Notes: generated by a model from the sequence alone, not told the origin. A stretch of DNA of 64,000 bases from Maritimibacter sp. (GCA_017792445.1 CP051232.1:3322001-3386000); one strand, 5' to 3'. Positions 52,923-62,956 are shown, counted from the stretch's first letter. Program-made: numbers and translations.

Positions 52923-53360
52923 TCAGTTCATCAGGTCGGCGAGGGCGCCGACGAAGGCGAGGATCTCGCGGCTTTGCGCGTCCACCTGATAGAATGTATC
53001 GCCATGGCGGACGTAGTGCTTGTTCGGATCCAGCCCGAAGCGGCGTGGGTCGGGGACCTTGCGCATGTCCGCGGCAACGGCGTCGCCCGGGTTGAAGCCG
53101 GGTTTCGGCGCCGCGGCCTCGACCCTCGGGCGATCCGGGGCGGGACGCGCCTGTTCGGGACGATTGTCGGTGGGGCGGTTCGCGCCGTTGCCCGGAGTGC
53201 CGCTGGTGCAGCCGCCGTTCGGGGCGCGTTGGCCCGAGGGGCAGGTGACGCCGCCCTGCGGGCCGTCGCCGGGGGATCTTGGCGCGCCGCCCTGTGCCAG
53301 CGCACCGCCGGCGACCATTGCCAGGGCTGCCGCCGTGGTAAGGATATATCCTGCTTTCAT
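52923..53360 (-). CDS. small periplasmic Gly/Pro-rich protein, unknown
   Basis: 145 residues. A signal peptide (MKAGYILTTAAALAMVAGGALAQ, in parts KAGYILTTAAALAMVAGG and ALAQ with AxA cleavage) precedes a low-complexity Gly/Asn/Pro region (QGGVTCPSGQRAPNGGCTS, then GNGANRPTDNRPEQ). The C-terminus, PNKHYVRHGDTFYQVDAQSREILAFVG, looks like a short RcnB-like domain (YYRVD pattern). ATG 53360 has GGAGG five bases ahead; ATG 53375 is not supported. Convergent with the preceding gene. Confidence 0.6.
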   Translation of the reverse strand: MKAGYILTTAAALAMVAGGALAQGGAPRSPGDGPQGGVTCPSGQRAPNGGCTSGTPGNGANRPTDNRPEQARPAPDRPRVEAAAPKPGFNPGDAVAADMRKVPDPRRFGLDPNKHYVRHGDTFYQVDAQSREILAFVGALADLMN

Positions 53361-53478
53361 TTCAACCTCCGTCATTTGGCCCGGTCCGGATTGGCCCCGG
53401 TATCGGGCATGTCAGAGGTAGAACGCACGAGGGCGCGCGATCTGTCGCGTCATTCAGGCTGACGTCGCGACAGGCCGG

Positions 53479-56400
53479 TTATTCGGCGGCCCGCATCCGC
53501 GCACCGAGGTTGGGTTCGTCCTCGGTCGGGCGCGCCGGCGCGGCGGGCGCGTCGATGTCCCACAGGATCTCGGGCAGGCGGGTGCGGCGCGCGGCCCGGC
53601 GCAGCGCCCAGTCGCGGGCGGCGGCGGACCCGCGCGGCATCGACAGGCGCGCCAGCAGCGCGGCGATGCCATGGGCATAGCGTCCGGCCCAGGCCCGCAC
53701 CGCCAGCAGCGAGGGGGTCAGCACCAGCGTCAGCACCGTCGCGATACCGAGGCCGAAGACAACCGCGGTCGCAAGCTGCTTCCACCACAGCGAGGTGGGC
53801 GAGTTGATCGAGTAGCCGCCGCCGATGAAGTCCAGCGACAGGCCCAGCATCATCGGCGTCAGGCCCGCCATGGTGGTCAGCGTGGTCAGGATCACCGGCC
53901 GCAGGCGCTGTTCCGCGGTGCGGATGATCGCCTCAATCTGCGGCATGTAACGCGAGTATTCCTGGAAGGTGTCGATCAGCACGATGTTGTTGTTCACCAC
54001 GATCCCGGCGAGCGCGACGATCCCGGTGCCGGTCATGATGATCGAGAAGGGCTGCTGCATGACCAGCATGCCGATCAGAACGCCGGTGGTGGACAGGACG
54101 ACCGCCAGCAGCACAAGCACCGAGTTGTAGAACGAGTTGAACTGTGCCAGCAGGATGATGAACATCAAGAACAGCGCGCCGCCGAAGGCGGTTTGCAGGA
54201 AGGCGAGGCTTTCCGCCTGATCCTCCTGATCGCCGGTCCATTCCCATGTCACGCCCGCGGGCAGGTCGACGGCGTCGCTTTCCAGCCATGCGGTCAGCGT
54301 CTCGATCCGCTCGTTCGGGCTGATCAGCACCTCGCGGTCCGCGCCGTCCGGTCCGGTGCCGGTGGTGGTCAGTCCGGGCGCGACACCGGCCTTTACGTCG
54401 TAATAGCGTTTCTGGTCCACGCGGTCGATCTGGGCCAGCTTCTCGACCGGGCCGCGGGTGACGAAGTTGGACAGCGGGATCAGACCGTCGGCGGTGCGGA
54501 CCTTCAGCGTGTCCAGCGTCGACAGCAGGCGGTCCTGTTCGGGGAAGCGGACGCGGATCTCGATCTCTTCGTCGGAGGAGGGCACGCGCATGGTGTCCAG
54601 CAGCAGGCCGCGCGTCACCAGCTGCACCATGCCGCCCACGGTGGCGACGTCGGCGCCATAGCGGCCGGCGGCCTCGACGTCGACATCGATCTGCCAGTCG
54701 ATGCCGGGCAGGGGAAGCGTGTCCTCGATGTCGATCAGGCCCTCGGTCGCCTCGAACTGCGTCCGCACCATCTCGGCGGCGATCTGAAGCTCTTCGAGGT
54801 TCTCGCCCTTCAGCCGCAGGTGTACCGGCTTGGCCGAGGCGGGGCCCATCGACAGGTTCAGGATCTCGGTCCGGATGCCCGGCAGTCCGGCCAGACGCCG
54901 CTCGATCTCGGCGAGGATGTAGTCGCCGTCAAAGTCCTCGGCGACTTCCTCGATGTCGATCAGGCCGAAGAAGGTGGACTCCTCGACGGTGCGGGGGCGG
55001 TCTTCCCAGCGGACGAGTTCAAGCTGGATCTGGCCGATGGCGTCGCGCGGGGCCTGACTGCCGCCGGTGTTGGTGTTCAGCCCGCCGTCGCCGGCGAAGG
55101 AGAACACGCTGTCGACGCCGGGGACCGAGATCACGATGTCCTCGACCTGTTTCACCAGCGCGTCCTTCTCGGCCAGCGAGAGGTTGCCGCGCGCCTTGAC
55201 GTAGACGATGGCCTGCTCGGGCTCGGATTCCGCGAAGAACTCGGTGCCGAGGTTGTTCTTGCCGTAGAACGAGAACACGGCACCGACGAAGAAGATCACA
55301 AGGCCGATGGTGACCAGCGGCATGATCGGGTTGCCGACGATGAACTTGATCAGCCAGCCGAACAGCGTGTGCCGCGTGCGGGTCGAGATGCGGCGGGGCG
55401 GGCGCTGGATGCGGACGGACTGCATCGCGATGCCGGTCCAGATCGCGCCGAACAGGAACACCGCCGCGCCCAGCAGCAGGCCGACCGCGCCGGGCACCGG
55501 GGCCTCGCCGCCGCCGAACAGGTAGGCGGGGTTCAGCACCTGCATCGCGCCGAGGAACACCAGATAGGCCGCCACGGCGGCGATCGCCGCGCGGACGATC
55601 CACCACGGCACGGCGCGGCGCAGCCAGCCCGAGGTGCGGTCGAAGACGCGGCTGATGCGGCCCGCGACGCCGCCCATCACCGGCAGGAAGATCAGCGCGA
55701 CCACCAGAGAGGCGGCCAGCACGAAGATCAGCGTGACCGGCAGCATGCCCATGAACTCGCCCGCGACACCGGGCCAGAACAGCATCGGCAGGAAGGCGCA
55801 AAGCGTGGTCGCGGTCGATGCGATGATCGGCCAGAACATCCGCGTCGCGGCCTCGACATAGGCGTGCATCGGGCCCGAGCCTTCGTCGATGCGGCGGTCG
55901 GCGTATTCGACCACGACGATGGCGCCGTCCACCAGCATGCCAACGGCAAGGATCAGGCCGAACATCACGATGTTGGACACGGTGATGCCCATCAGGCCCA
56001 GCAGCACGAAGCACAGAAGGAACGAGGTCGGGATCGCGAAGCCGACCAGAAGCGCGGACCGGATGCCAAGCGCCGACAACACCACGATCATCACCAGCGC
56101 GATGGCGGTCAGGACCGAGCCTTCCAGCTGGCTGACCATCGACTTCACGGTGAAGCTCTGGTCGTTCGAGGTGCCAACGGTGATCGCGGCCTGCAGTTCC
56201 TCGGGCCAGTCCTCGCGGGCGGCTTCCACCTCGGCGCGGACCAGATCGGCGGTGTCGATCAGGTTGTAGCCCTTCTTCTTCACCACCTGCAGCGCCACGG
56301 TGGCGATGCCGTTGAACCGGGCCGTGCCCTCGCGGTCCTCGTAGGTCAGGCGGATGTCGGCCAGATCGCCCAGCGTGACCGACCGGTCGCCGTCGCCGAC

Positions 56401-57141
56401 GATCTTGATGGCGTAGACGTCCTGCTGGCTTTGCAGCGTGGCGGGGATCTTGACCGCGAACGAGCCCTGATCGGTCTGCACCTCGCCCGCCGCGATCAGC
56501 AGGTTGTTCTGGGTCACCGCGTTGACCAGTTCGGCGGCGGTGACGTTGTAGGCTTCCATCCGCAGCGGGTCGATCACCACTTCAAGCATCTCGTCCCGGT
56601 CGCCCGCAAGCGCGGCTTCCAGCACCGGGTCCAGCCCTTCGATCCGGTCCTGAAGGTCGCGGGCGACGCGCAGCAGGGTGCGTTCGGGCACCGGGCCGGT
56701 CAGGTTCACGATGACGATCGGGAAGGCCGAAAAGTTGATCTCGTTGATCGAATACTGTTCCGCGCCGTCCGGGAAATCGGCCTCGGCGGTGCTCATCGCG
56801 TCGCGCACGTCGGCCAGCGTCTTGGTCTTGTCCCAGCCGAACTCGAACTCCAGCGCGACGCCGGCATAGCCTTCGGACGCGGTCGAGGACATCTTGTCCA
56901 GACCGTCGATGTCGACCAGTTCGGCCTCCATCGGCTTGATCAGCAGCTTCTCGGCGTCCTCGGCCGAGATGCCGGGGAAGGGGACCGAGATGAAGATCGC
57001 CGGGATCTCGATGTCGGGCTCGCCTTCCTTGGGCAGGGTGGCATAGGCGATGGCGCCCGCCACGACGGACATCACGATAAACGCGATGACCATCCGCGCC
57101 CGCGACGCGGCGGTGCCGACAATGCCGGTCATCCCGCTCAT
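53479..57141 (-). CDS. RND efflux pump inner membrane protein
   Basis: 1220 residues, longer than the usual ~1040. Twelve RND helices with two periplasmic loops; VDGAIVVVEYADRR in TM4 holds the proton-relay Asp, as in the heavier (MdtB/C-like or CusA-unlike) class. Extra residues around 520-620 (FDRTSGWLRRAVPWWIVRAA onward, with AYLFGGGEAPVPGAV) add two to three helices between the two halves. PTSFLLCFVLLGLMGITVS and GIVALAGIVVNNNIVLID are family blocks. Its ATG overlaps the adaptor stop by 4 bp. Substrate unknown; no outer-membrane TolC-type gene is nearby. Confidence 0.92.
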   Translation of the reverse strand: MSGMTGIVGTAASRARMVIAFIVMSVVAGAIAYATLPKEGEPDIEIPAIFISVPFPGISAEDAEKLLIKPMEAELVDIDGLDKMSSTASEGYAGVALEFEFGWDKTKTLADVRDAMSTAEADFPDGAEQYSINEINFSAFPIVIVNLTGPVPERTLLRVARDLQDRIEGLDPVLEAALAGDRDEMLEVVIDPLRMEAYNVTAAELVNAVTQNNLLIAAGEVQTDQGSFAVKIPATLQSQQDVYAIKIVGDGDRSVTLGDLADIRLTYEDREGTARFNGIATVALQVVKKKGYNLIDTADLVRAEVEAAREDWPEELQAAITVGTSNDQSFTVKSMVSQLEGSVLTAIALVMIVVLSALGIRSALLVGFAIPTSFLLCFVLLGLMGITVSNIVMFGLILAVGMLVDGAIVVVEYADRRIDEGSGPMHAYVEAATRMFWPIIASTATTLCAFLPMLFWPGVAGEFMGMLPVTLIFVLAASLVVALIFLPVMGGVAGRISRVFDRTSGWLRRAVPWWIVRAAIAAVAAYLVFLGAMQVLNPAYLFGGGEAPVPGAVGLLLGAAVFLFGAIWTGIAMQSVRIQRPPRRISTRTRHTLFGWLIKFIVGNPIMPLVTIGLVIFFVGAVFSFYGKNNLGTEFFAESEPEQAIVYVKARGNLSLAEKDALVKQVEDIVISVPGVDSVFSFAGDGGLNTNTGGSQAPRDAIGQIQLELVRWEDRPRTVEESTFFGLIDIEEVAEDFDGDYILAEIERRLAGLPGIRTEILNLSMGPASAKPVHLRLKGENLEELQIAAEMVRTQFEATEGLIDIEDTLPLPGIDWQIDVDVEAAGRYGADVATVGGMVQLVTRGLLLDTMRVPSSDEEIEIRVRFPEQDRLLSTLDTLKVRTADGLIPLSNFVTRGPVEKLAQIDRVDQKRYYDVKAGVAPGLTTTGTGPDGADREVLISPNERIETLTAWLESDAVDLPAGVTWEWTGDQEDQAESLAFLQTAFGGALFLMFIILLAQFNSFYNSVLVLLAVVLSTTGVLIGMLVMQQPFSIIMTGTGIVALAGIVVNNNIVLIDTFQEYSRYMPQIEAIIRTAEQRLRPVILTTLTTMAGLTPMMLGLSLDFIGGGYSINSPTSLWWKQLATAVVFGLGIATVLTLVLTPSLLAVRAWAGRYAHGIAALLARLSMPRGSAAARDWALRRAARRTRLPEILWDIDAPAAPARPTEDEPNLGARMRAAE

Positions 57142-58793
57142 TGCGCGGCCTCGCGCCACGTGGGCTTGACCCGCACGCCGGCGATCACGAATTCCTGCCC
57201 GACCACGATGATGTCGGCCTCATCCTCCAGCCCCGAGACATACAGGCCGTTGCGGCTGTCGCGCAGGATCTCGACCGGGCGGAAGCCGACGATGTTGTCA
57301 TCCTCCAGAACCCGCAGGCCCATGGTCCCGTCATCATCCAGCGTCAGCGCGCTTTGCGGCACGAGGTGCGCGGTTTGCGAGGCGGCGCGGATGGCGATCT
57401 CGACGGTCTGGCCGTCGCGGATGGTCAGGTTCTCGTTCTCAACCATGATCTCGACGCGGAAGGTGCGGGTGGCGGTGTCGGCAGAGCGCGACAGGAACGT
57501 CACCTCTCCCGTGACCTCGCGGCCGCCCGAGGCAAGGCGCGCGCCGGCAAGAGCGCCAAGTTCCACCTTGTCGACCTGCGCTTCGGGAACGAAGGCCACC
57601 AGCTTGATCGGGCTCAGCTGGATCACCGTGCCGCACAGGCTGCCGGGTTGCAGCAGGCTGCCCAGTTCGGCGGTGTCGGTTTCCAAAAGCCCGTCGAAGG
57701 GGGCAGAGATGGTGAGGTTGCCGATTTCCTTTTCGGCGGCGGCCACCGCGGCTTCGGCGCTTTCGATGCCCGCGTTGGCGCTTTCGATGCCGGATTTCGC
57801 GGTCTCGATCGCGGCGCGCGCACCTTCCAGACCGGACTGGGCCGAGATCACACCGGCATTCGCCGCTTCGACGCCGGACATCGCCGATTGCACCGCTGCC
57901 TTGGCGCTTTCGACCTGACCCTTGGCGGCGGACACGGCGGCCTTCGCGCCTTCGACTGCCGACAGGGCGTTCTGCACGGTCGCCTTGGCGCCTTCCTGCT
58001 GCGACAGGGCCAATTGCAGCCCGGCCTTCGCCGCTTCGGATGCAGCGCGGGCCGAGGCCAGCCGCACTTCCGAGGCGAAGCCGTTGTCCGACAGCCGCTC
58101 GGCGGCGTTCAGGTTGATGCGGGCTTCCTCGACGCGGGCGCGGGCCTCGGCGACAGAGGCTTCGGCGGCGGGCAGTCCGGCGCGGGCCTGCGCCAGACCG
58201 GCCTCGGCGGCGGGCACGTTGGCTTCGGCTTCCAGCAGGCGGGCTTCGGCGGTCGGAACCGAGGCGCGGGCCTCGGCCAGACGGGCTTCGGCCTCGGGGA
58301 CGCGGGTTTTCGCCTCGACGATGGCGGCTTCGGCGGCGGGCAGCGCGGCCTCGGCCTCGGCCAGCCGCGCGCGGGCGGCGGGTAGGGCGGCGCGGGCTTC
58401 GGACAGCCGCGCCACGGCCTCGTCCTGACTGACCTGCCGGGTGCCCGGATCGATCTCGCACAGAAGGTCGCCTTGTTCGACGAAGGCGCCCTTGCGCAGC
58501 GGGTCCGAGATCACCCGGCCGCTGGTTTCGGACCGCACTTCGACGCTGCGCATCGCCTCGGTGCGGCCGCGCAGCAGAACCACCTGTTCGATCTCTTCCG
58601 CGACCGAGGCCAGCACGACCACCGGCACCGCGGGGAGTTCATCCTCGGTTGCAACAGAGTCGCCAGACTCGCCCGTCATCTCGGAATCCGATGCGCCCCC
58701 TGCGGCAAAGGCCAAAAGCGCGTCGCGCTCGAAGATGACGAGGTACAGGCTGACGATCACGCAACCCGCGACGATCAGGGAGGAAATCCGCAT
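57138..58793 (-). CDS. RND membrane-fusion (HlyD-type) adaptor with long heptad hairpin
   Basis: 551 residues, compared with about 380 for usual RND adaptors. An N-terminal anchor helix (4-20) and linker lead to a lipoyl half (SVEVRSETSGRVISDPLRKG). Residues 137-220 are six perfect 14-residue repeats of the type VPxAEARLxEAxA; 274-357 are twelve heptads of the type ESAKAAV. Together they make a long antiparallel coiled-coil hairpin, closed by SAPFDGLLETDTAELGSLLQ (second lipoyl half) and a beta-barrel domain. It links the RND pump to an outer-membrane channel. A palindromic operator candidate is upstream. Confidence 0.9.
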   Translation of the reverse strand: MRISSLIVAGCVIVSLYLVIFERDALLAFAAGGASDSEMTGESGDSVATEDELPAVPVVVLASVAEEIEQVVLLRGRTEAMRSVEVRSETSGRVISDPLRKGAFVEQGDLLCEIDPGTRQVSQDEAVARLSEARAALPAARARLAEAEAALPAAEAAIVEAKTRVPEAEARLAEARASVPTAEARLLEAEANVPAAEAGLAQARAGLPAAEASVAEARARVEEARINLNAAERLSDNGFASEVRLASARAASEAAKAGLQLALSQQEGAKATVQNALSAVEGAKAAVSAAKGQVESAKAAVQSAMSGVEAANAGVISAQSGLEGARAAIETAKSGIESANAGIESAEAAVAAAEKEIGNLTISAPFDGLLETDTAELGSLLQPGSLCGTVIQLSPIKLVAFVPEAQVDKVELGALAGARLASGGREVTGEVTFLSRSADTATRTFRVEIMVENENLTIRDGQTVEIAIRAASQTAHLVPQSALTLDDDGTMGLRVLEDDNIVGFRPVEILRDSRNGLYVSGLEDEADIIVVGQEFVIAGVRVKPTWREAAQ

Positions 58794-59144
58794 GGGGCCG
58801 TCCGTTATCCAAATCTGTCTGGCGTTCAGTCGCGCATCAGCCCGGACCCTGCGCCGGCGACTGTGGCGGGGGGCCGGTCAGGCGGCAGCTAAACCGTTCG
58901 GTTCAGATTAACGTCTTCTGCACTGCGGCGCAAGCACCCGGCCGGGGCCGGGAACCCATTGCTGCCAAGGGTGCGAAGCGCTTTGGCGGTCCGCCCGTCA
59001 ACGGCATTCCGGCGCCGGTCGCGAAGCCGAAACAAAGCGGCCTTTGCACCGCCTGCCTCGGCGTGTAAAAGCGGCCCGAACCGGCATGCGCCGGACCACG
59101 GGCCCGCACCCATGCGGGGGGAAGAGCACAGGCGGAGAAGCGCG
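58794..59144. other. divergent promoter region of the RND operon and yfgM
   Basis: 351 bp with no supported gene, separating the divergent adaptor and yfgM genes. Apart from the palindrome at 58892-58903 it is GC-rich and featureless to the eye. Confidence 0.6.
58892..58903. promoter_or_regulatory. TetR-type operator candidate of the RND operon
   Basis: AACCG-TT-CGGTT, 5-bp arms with a 2-base centre, inside TAAACCGTTCGGTTCAG, about 100 bases before the adaptor start. The AACCG-N2-CGGTT form is common for AcrR/TetR repressors of efflux pumps. No TetR gene is adjacent. Confidence 0.4.
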
Positions 59145-59798
59145 TTGAGCGACAGCGACAATTTCATCGACGAAGTTTCCGATGCGGTCCGCCGCGACAA
59201 GCTGTTCGGCTACATCCGCCGCTATGGCTGGATCGCCGTGTTGGTGGTCCTGCTGATCGTGGGCGGCGCGGCCTACAACGAATGGACCAAGGCCAGCACA
59301 CGCGCCGCGGCCGAGGCTCAGGGTGACGCGATCCTTGCGGCGCTGGACGCCCCGGACGCCGCCGCGCGCCTGACCGCGCTGGAGGCCGTCGACGCCACCG
59401 GCGGCGCGCAGGCCATCGTCGAGATGCTGGCCGCCGCCGAGGCGATGGCCGCCGAGGATCCCGCCGCCGCCGCCGACGCGCTGCGCGCGATCGAAGCGGA
59501 CGCGGGCCTGTCGAACGTCTATCGCCAGATGGCCACGCTGAAGCGCGTGGTCCTGACCGCCGCCGAGACCTCGCCCGAGGACCGGATCGCCGATCTGCAA
59601 CCGCTGCTGGTGCCGGGCGCGCCGTTCCGGGTGCTGGCGGAAGAGCAGGTCGCGCTGGCCGAACTTGAAGCCGGCGACCGCGATGCGGCGCTGGACCGCC
59701 TGCGGGCGCTGACCCAGGACACCGAGGCGTCCTCGGCCTTGCGTCAGCGGGCCACGCAGTTGATTATGGCCCTGGGTGGCGCGCCGGACGCGGCGTGA
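59145..59798 (+). CDS. YfgM-like TPR protein (SecYEG/BamB-associated)
   Basis: 217 residues from TTG at 59145, which follows GGCGGAGAAGCGCG. A single helix (about 28-46, GWIAVLVVLLIVGGAAYNEW) anchors a periplasmic helical repeat domain rich in Ala (QGDAILAALDAPDAAARLTAL, FRVLAEEQVALAELEAGDRD), the TPR_21 layout of YfgM. YfgM sits at the translocon and hands outer-membrane proteins to periplasmic chaperones. Its place before bamB and der matches E. coli, which supports the call. An ATG is not available before the helix. Confidence 0.8.
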   Translation: MSDSDNFIDEVSDAVRRDKLFGYIRRYGWIAVLVVLLIVGGAAYNEWTKASTRAAAEAQGDAILAALDAPDAAARLTALEAVDATGGAQAIVEMLAAAEAMAAEDPAAAADALRAIEADAGLSNVYRQMATLKRVVLTAAETSPEDRIADLQPLLVPGAPFRVLAEEQVALAELEAGDRDAALDRLRALTQDTEASSALRQRATQLIMALGGAPDAA

Positions 59799-59904
59799 GC
59801 GGCCGGGCGTGAACGATATTACGGATCGCGCCGGGACGGGCGCGATACCGGACGAATTAGAACGGGCGGACAGACAGCCCGGACTGGCGAGGGAGACTCG
59901 AGCC

Positions 59905-61227
59905 GTGCAGATGTCGAAACCGATCCTGCTGTCGATGGCGATGGCTGGCCTGCTGGCTGCCTGCGGCAACCAAGAAACGATCCTGCCCGGCGAGCGGCTG
60001 GACATCCGCACCGGTCTGACCGTGGGCGAAGAGCCCGCGACCGCCGATGTGCCGGTCGCGCGCGCCTTCTCGCTGCCGCAGCCCGTCAACCTTGCCGCAT
60101 GGACCCACCGCGCGGCGAACCCGTCGCACAACGTCAGCCATGTCGCGCTGTCGCCGCAGCCGACGCGGATCTGGTCCGCCAACATCGGCGAAGGCAACAC
60201 CCGCAAGCTGCGCATCACCGCGCAGCCCATCGTGGCGGGCGGCTACGTGTTCACGCTGGACAGCAAGGCGCAACTGACCGCGACCGGCATCAACGGCGAG
60301 ACCGCGTGGAGCCGCAGCCTCGAGCCCGCCGAGCATCGCGGCGGCGCGATCTCGGGCGGGGGCATCGCTTTCGACGGCGGCCGTCTGTTCGTCACCACAG
60401 GCTATGGCACCGTCTACGCCATCGACCCGGCCACCGGCGCCGAGATCTGGGCGCAGGACCTCGACGCGCCCGCGACCGCCAGCCCGACGGTGGCGGACGG
60501 TCTGGTCTATGTCATCTCGCGCGACAACGTGGCGTGGGCGATCGACACGCAGTCCGGCCGCGTGCGCTGGCAACTGCCGGGCACGCCCTCGGCTTCGGGC
60601 ATGGTCGGCGGGGCAGGGGCCGCGGTGACGGACAAGCTTGCGATCTTCCCCTTCGCCAGCGGCGAACTTGTCGCGGCGCTGCGGCAGGGCGGCGTGCGCC
60701 TTTGGGGCGCGACCGTGTCCGGCGGCCGCAAAGGGCTGGCCTATGCCAACGTAACCGATATTGTCGCCGACCCGGTGGTTGTGGACGGCATCCTGTACAC
60801 CGGCAACCAGTCGGGCCGTGCGGTGGCGATGAACGTCGCTTCGGGCGAACGGCTCTGGACCTCGGACACCGGCGCCTATGGCCCGGTCTGGGTTGCGGGC
60901 GGATCCGTGTTCCTTGTGTCGGATCAGGCGGAACTGGTGCGGCTGGACGCGGCGACCGGGCAAGAGATCTGGAAGCGCGAACTGCCCTACTTCACGGGCC
61001 GCCGCGTGACCAAGCGCAAAACGATCTACGCCTATTACGGCCCGGTTCTGGCCGGCGGCAACCTGTGGGTCGCCTCGGACGACGGCACGCTGACCGCCTA
61101 CGACCCGACCACTGGTGCGACGCGTCAGGTGCTTGACCTGCCGGGCGGCGCGGCCTCGAACATCTCGGTTGCGGGCGGCACGCTGTACGTGATCAGCGAA
61201 AACGGGCAGCTTCACGCTTTCCGTTGA
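59905..61227 (+). CDS. bamB: outer membrane assembly lipoprotein BamB-like (PQQ-type beta-propeller)
   Basis: 440 residues. The signal SKPILLSMAMAGLLAAC ends in a lipobox LAAC. Repeated propeller blades contain GxxY/xxxW patterns: GYGTVYAIDPATGAEIW, GLVYVISRDNVAWAID, GRAVAMNVASGERLW, SDQAELVRLDAATGQEIWKR, DDGTLTAYDPTTGATRQ. BamB is part of the BAM complex that folds outer-membrane proteins. GTG 59905 fits GGGAG nine bases ahead; ATG 59911 is the alternative. Between yfgM and der. Confidence 0.88.
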   Translation: MQMSKPILLSMAMAGLLAACGNQETILPGERLDIRTGLTVGEEPATADVPVARAFSLPQPVNLAAWTHRAANPSHNVSHVALSPQPTRIWSANIGEGNTRKLRITAQPIVAGGYVFTLDSKAQLTATGINGETAWSRSLEPAEHRGGAISGGGIAFDGGRLFVTTGYGTVYAIDPATGAEIWAQDLDAPATASPTVADGLVYVISRDNVAWAIDTQSGRVRWQLPGTPSASGMVGGAGAAVTDKLAIFPFASGELVAALRQGGVRLWGATVSGGRKGLAYANVTDIVADPVVVDGILYTGNQSGRAVAMNVASGERLWTSDTGAYGPVWVAGGSVFLVSDQAELVRLDAATGQEIWKRELPYFTGRRVTKRKTIYAYYGPVLAGGNLWVASDDGTLTAYDPTTGATRQVLDLPGGAASNISVAGGTLYVISENGQLHAFR

Positions 61228-61328
61228 GCGAATTAGGCTGTATGGGGGCGGCTTGCGGGCCGCGGGGCCGGGTCTTGTAGACCGTCCTGCCGGGCAAAAC
61301 CCGCAGAAACGGATGCAAGGATAGGGCC

Positions 61329-62804
61329 ATGTTCACCCTCGCCATCGTCGGCCGGCCCAACGTGGGAAAGTCGACGCTTTTCAATCGCCTCGTGGGCAAG
61401 CGGCTTGCGCTGGTCGACGACCAGCCGGGTGTCACGCGCGACCTGCGCGAAGGCGACGCGCGACTGGGCGACCTGAAATTCACGGTGATCGACACCGCCG
61501 GGCTTGAGAACGAGACCGACGACTCGCTGCCCGCCCGCATGCGCCGCCTGACCGAGCGCGCGGTCGAGATGGCCGACATCTGCCTGTTCCTTGTCGACGC
61601 GCGCGCGGGCATCCTGCCCGACGACCGCGTTTTCGCCGACATCCTGCGCCGCAAGAACGCCAACGTGATCCTTGCCGCCAACAAGGCCGAGGGCAACGCC
61701 GCCGACGCCGGGGTCTACGAAGCCTACGAGCTGGGCCTTGGCGAGCCTGTCCGCCTGTCCGCCGAGCATGGCGAGGGGATGGGGGACCTGCTGTCGGTGC
61801 TGATGCCGATCGCCGACGCCTTCGCCGAACGCACCGAGGCCGCCGAGGCCGAAGCGCCCGAGATCGACGTCGAGGTCGATGACGCGGACGGCACCGAAGA
61901 ATTGCCCGCCTACCGCGCGCCGACGAAGGCGAAGCCGCTTCAGGTCGCCGTCGTGGGCCGCCCGAACGCCGGCAAGTCGACGCTGATCAACAAGATCCTC
62001 GGCGAAGACCGCCTGCTGACCGGCCCCGAGGCCGGGATCACCCGCGACGCGATCTCGCTGAAGATCGACTGGGACGGCACCCCCGTTCGCATCTTCGACA
62101 CCGCCGGCATGCGCAAGAAGGCGAAGGTGCAGGAGAAGGTCGAGAAGCTGTCGGTCGCCGACGGTCTGCGCGCGGTCAAGTTCGCCGAGGTCGTGATCGT
62201 GCTGCTGGACGCCGCCATCCCGTTCGAACAGCAGGACCTGCGCATCGCCGACCTTGCCGAACGCGAGGGCCGGGCGGTCGTGGTCGCCGTGAACAAGTGG
62301 GACGCCGAGGACAACAAGGGCGAGAAGCTGAAAGAGCTGAAAGAGGCGTTCGAGCGCCTGTTGCCCCAGCTTCGGGGCGCGCCGCTGATCACCGTTTCGG
62401 CCCTGACCGGGCGCGGGCTGGATCGGCTGCATGCCGCCGTCCTGAAGGCGCACGAGGTCTGGAACCGCCGGGTTTCGACCGCGCGGCTGAACCGCTGGCT
62501 GGAAGGCATGATCTCGGCGCACCCGCCCCCCGCGCCGGGCGGCCGCCGCATCCGTCTGCGTTACATGACGCAGGCCAAGACCCGGCCGCCGGGGTTCGTG
62601 GTGATGTGCTCTCATCCCGACAAGCTGCCCGAAAGCTATTCGCGCTACCTTGTGAACGGTCTGCGCGACGATTTCGATATGCCGGGTACGCCGATCCGTC
62701 TGTACATGCGCAGCCGGGCGGACCAGAACCCCTACAAAGATCGCAAGAAGTCGACGCCATCGCGCCTGCGCAAGCACCTCGGAAAGAAGATTCCGGGTAA
62801 ATAA
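61329..62804 (+). CDS. der: GTPase Der (EngA)
   Basis: 491 residues with two GTPase domains: G1 GRPNVGKST (near 9) and GRPNAGKST (near 212); G2/G3 [11 protein letters not shown] and [11 protein letters not shown]4 NKAEG (weak for NKxD) in the first domain and NKWD in the second. A C-terminal KH-like domain follows ([17 protein letters not shown]). Der is needed for 50S ribosome assembly. It ends the yfgM-bamB-der group, 101 bp after bamB. Confidence 0.96.
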   Translation: MFTLAIVGRPNVGKSTLFNRLVGKRLALVDDQPGVTRDLREGDARLGDLKFTVIDTAGLENETDDSLPARMRRLTERAVEMADICLFLVDARAGILPDDRVFADILRRKNANVILAANKAEGNAADAGVYEAYELGLGEPVRLSAEHGEGMGDLLSVLMPIADAFAERTEAAEAEAPEIDVEVDDADGTEELPAYRAPTKAKPLQVAVVGRPNAGKSTLINKILGEDRLLTGPEAGITRDAISLKIDWDGTPVRIFDTAGMRKKAKVQEKVEKLSVADGLRAVKFAEVVIVLLDAAIPFEQQDLRIADLAEREGRAVVVAVNKWDAEDNKGEKLKELKEAFERLLPQLRGAPLITVSALTGRGLDRLHAAVLKAHEVWNRRVSTARLNRWLEGMISAHPPPAPGGRRIRLRYMTQAKTRPPGFVVMCSHPDKLPESYSRYLVNGLRDDFDMPGTPIRLYMRSRADQNPYKDRKKSTPSRLRKHLGKKIPGK

Positions 62805-62810
62805 AACGCG

Positions 62811-62906
62811 TTCGGTAAGTTATTCCAGACCTTTACCGAAGTCTTCCTGTCGTAAACACTTCCCCGAACCCGCGCCCTGATGCAATTATCGCCTCAGGCG
62901 CGGGTT
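62811..62906 (+). terminator. two hairpins after der
   Basis: TTCGGTAA...TTACCGAA (62811-62840, 8-bp stem) is followed by a stronger one, AACCCGCGCCCTGA pairing with TCAGGCGCGGGTT (62867-62906, 13 pairs with one bulged C) and then TCACG. The second looks like a terminator without a T-tract. Confidence 0.5.
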
Positions 62907-62956
62907 TCACGCGTTCGCGTATTGAATTTATGGGGGCCGGGTATTCCGGCGATGCG

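Noticed and set aside
53671-57918. 1415-codon frame antisense to the RND pump
   Set aside because: No recognisable domain; His/Gln/Arg/Asp-rich composition is that of a reverse frame of a hydrophobic protein gene.
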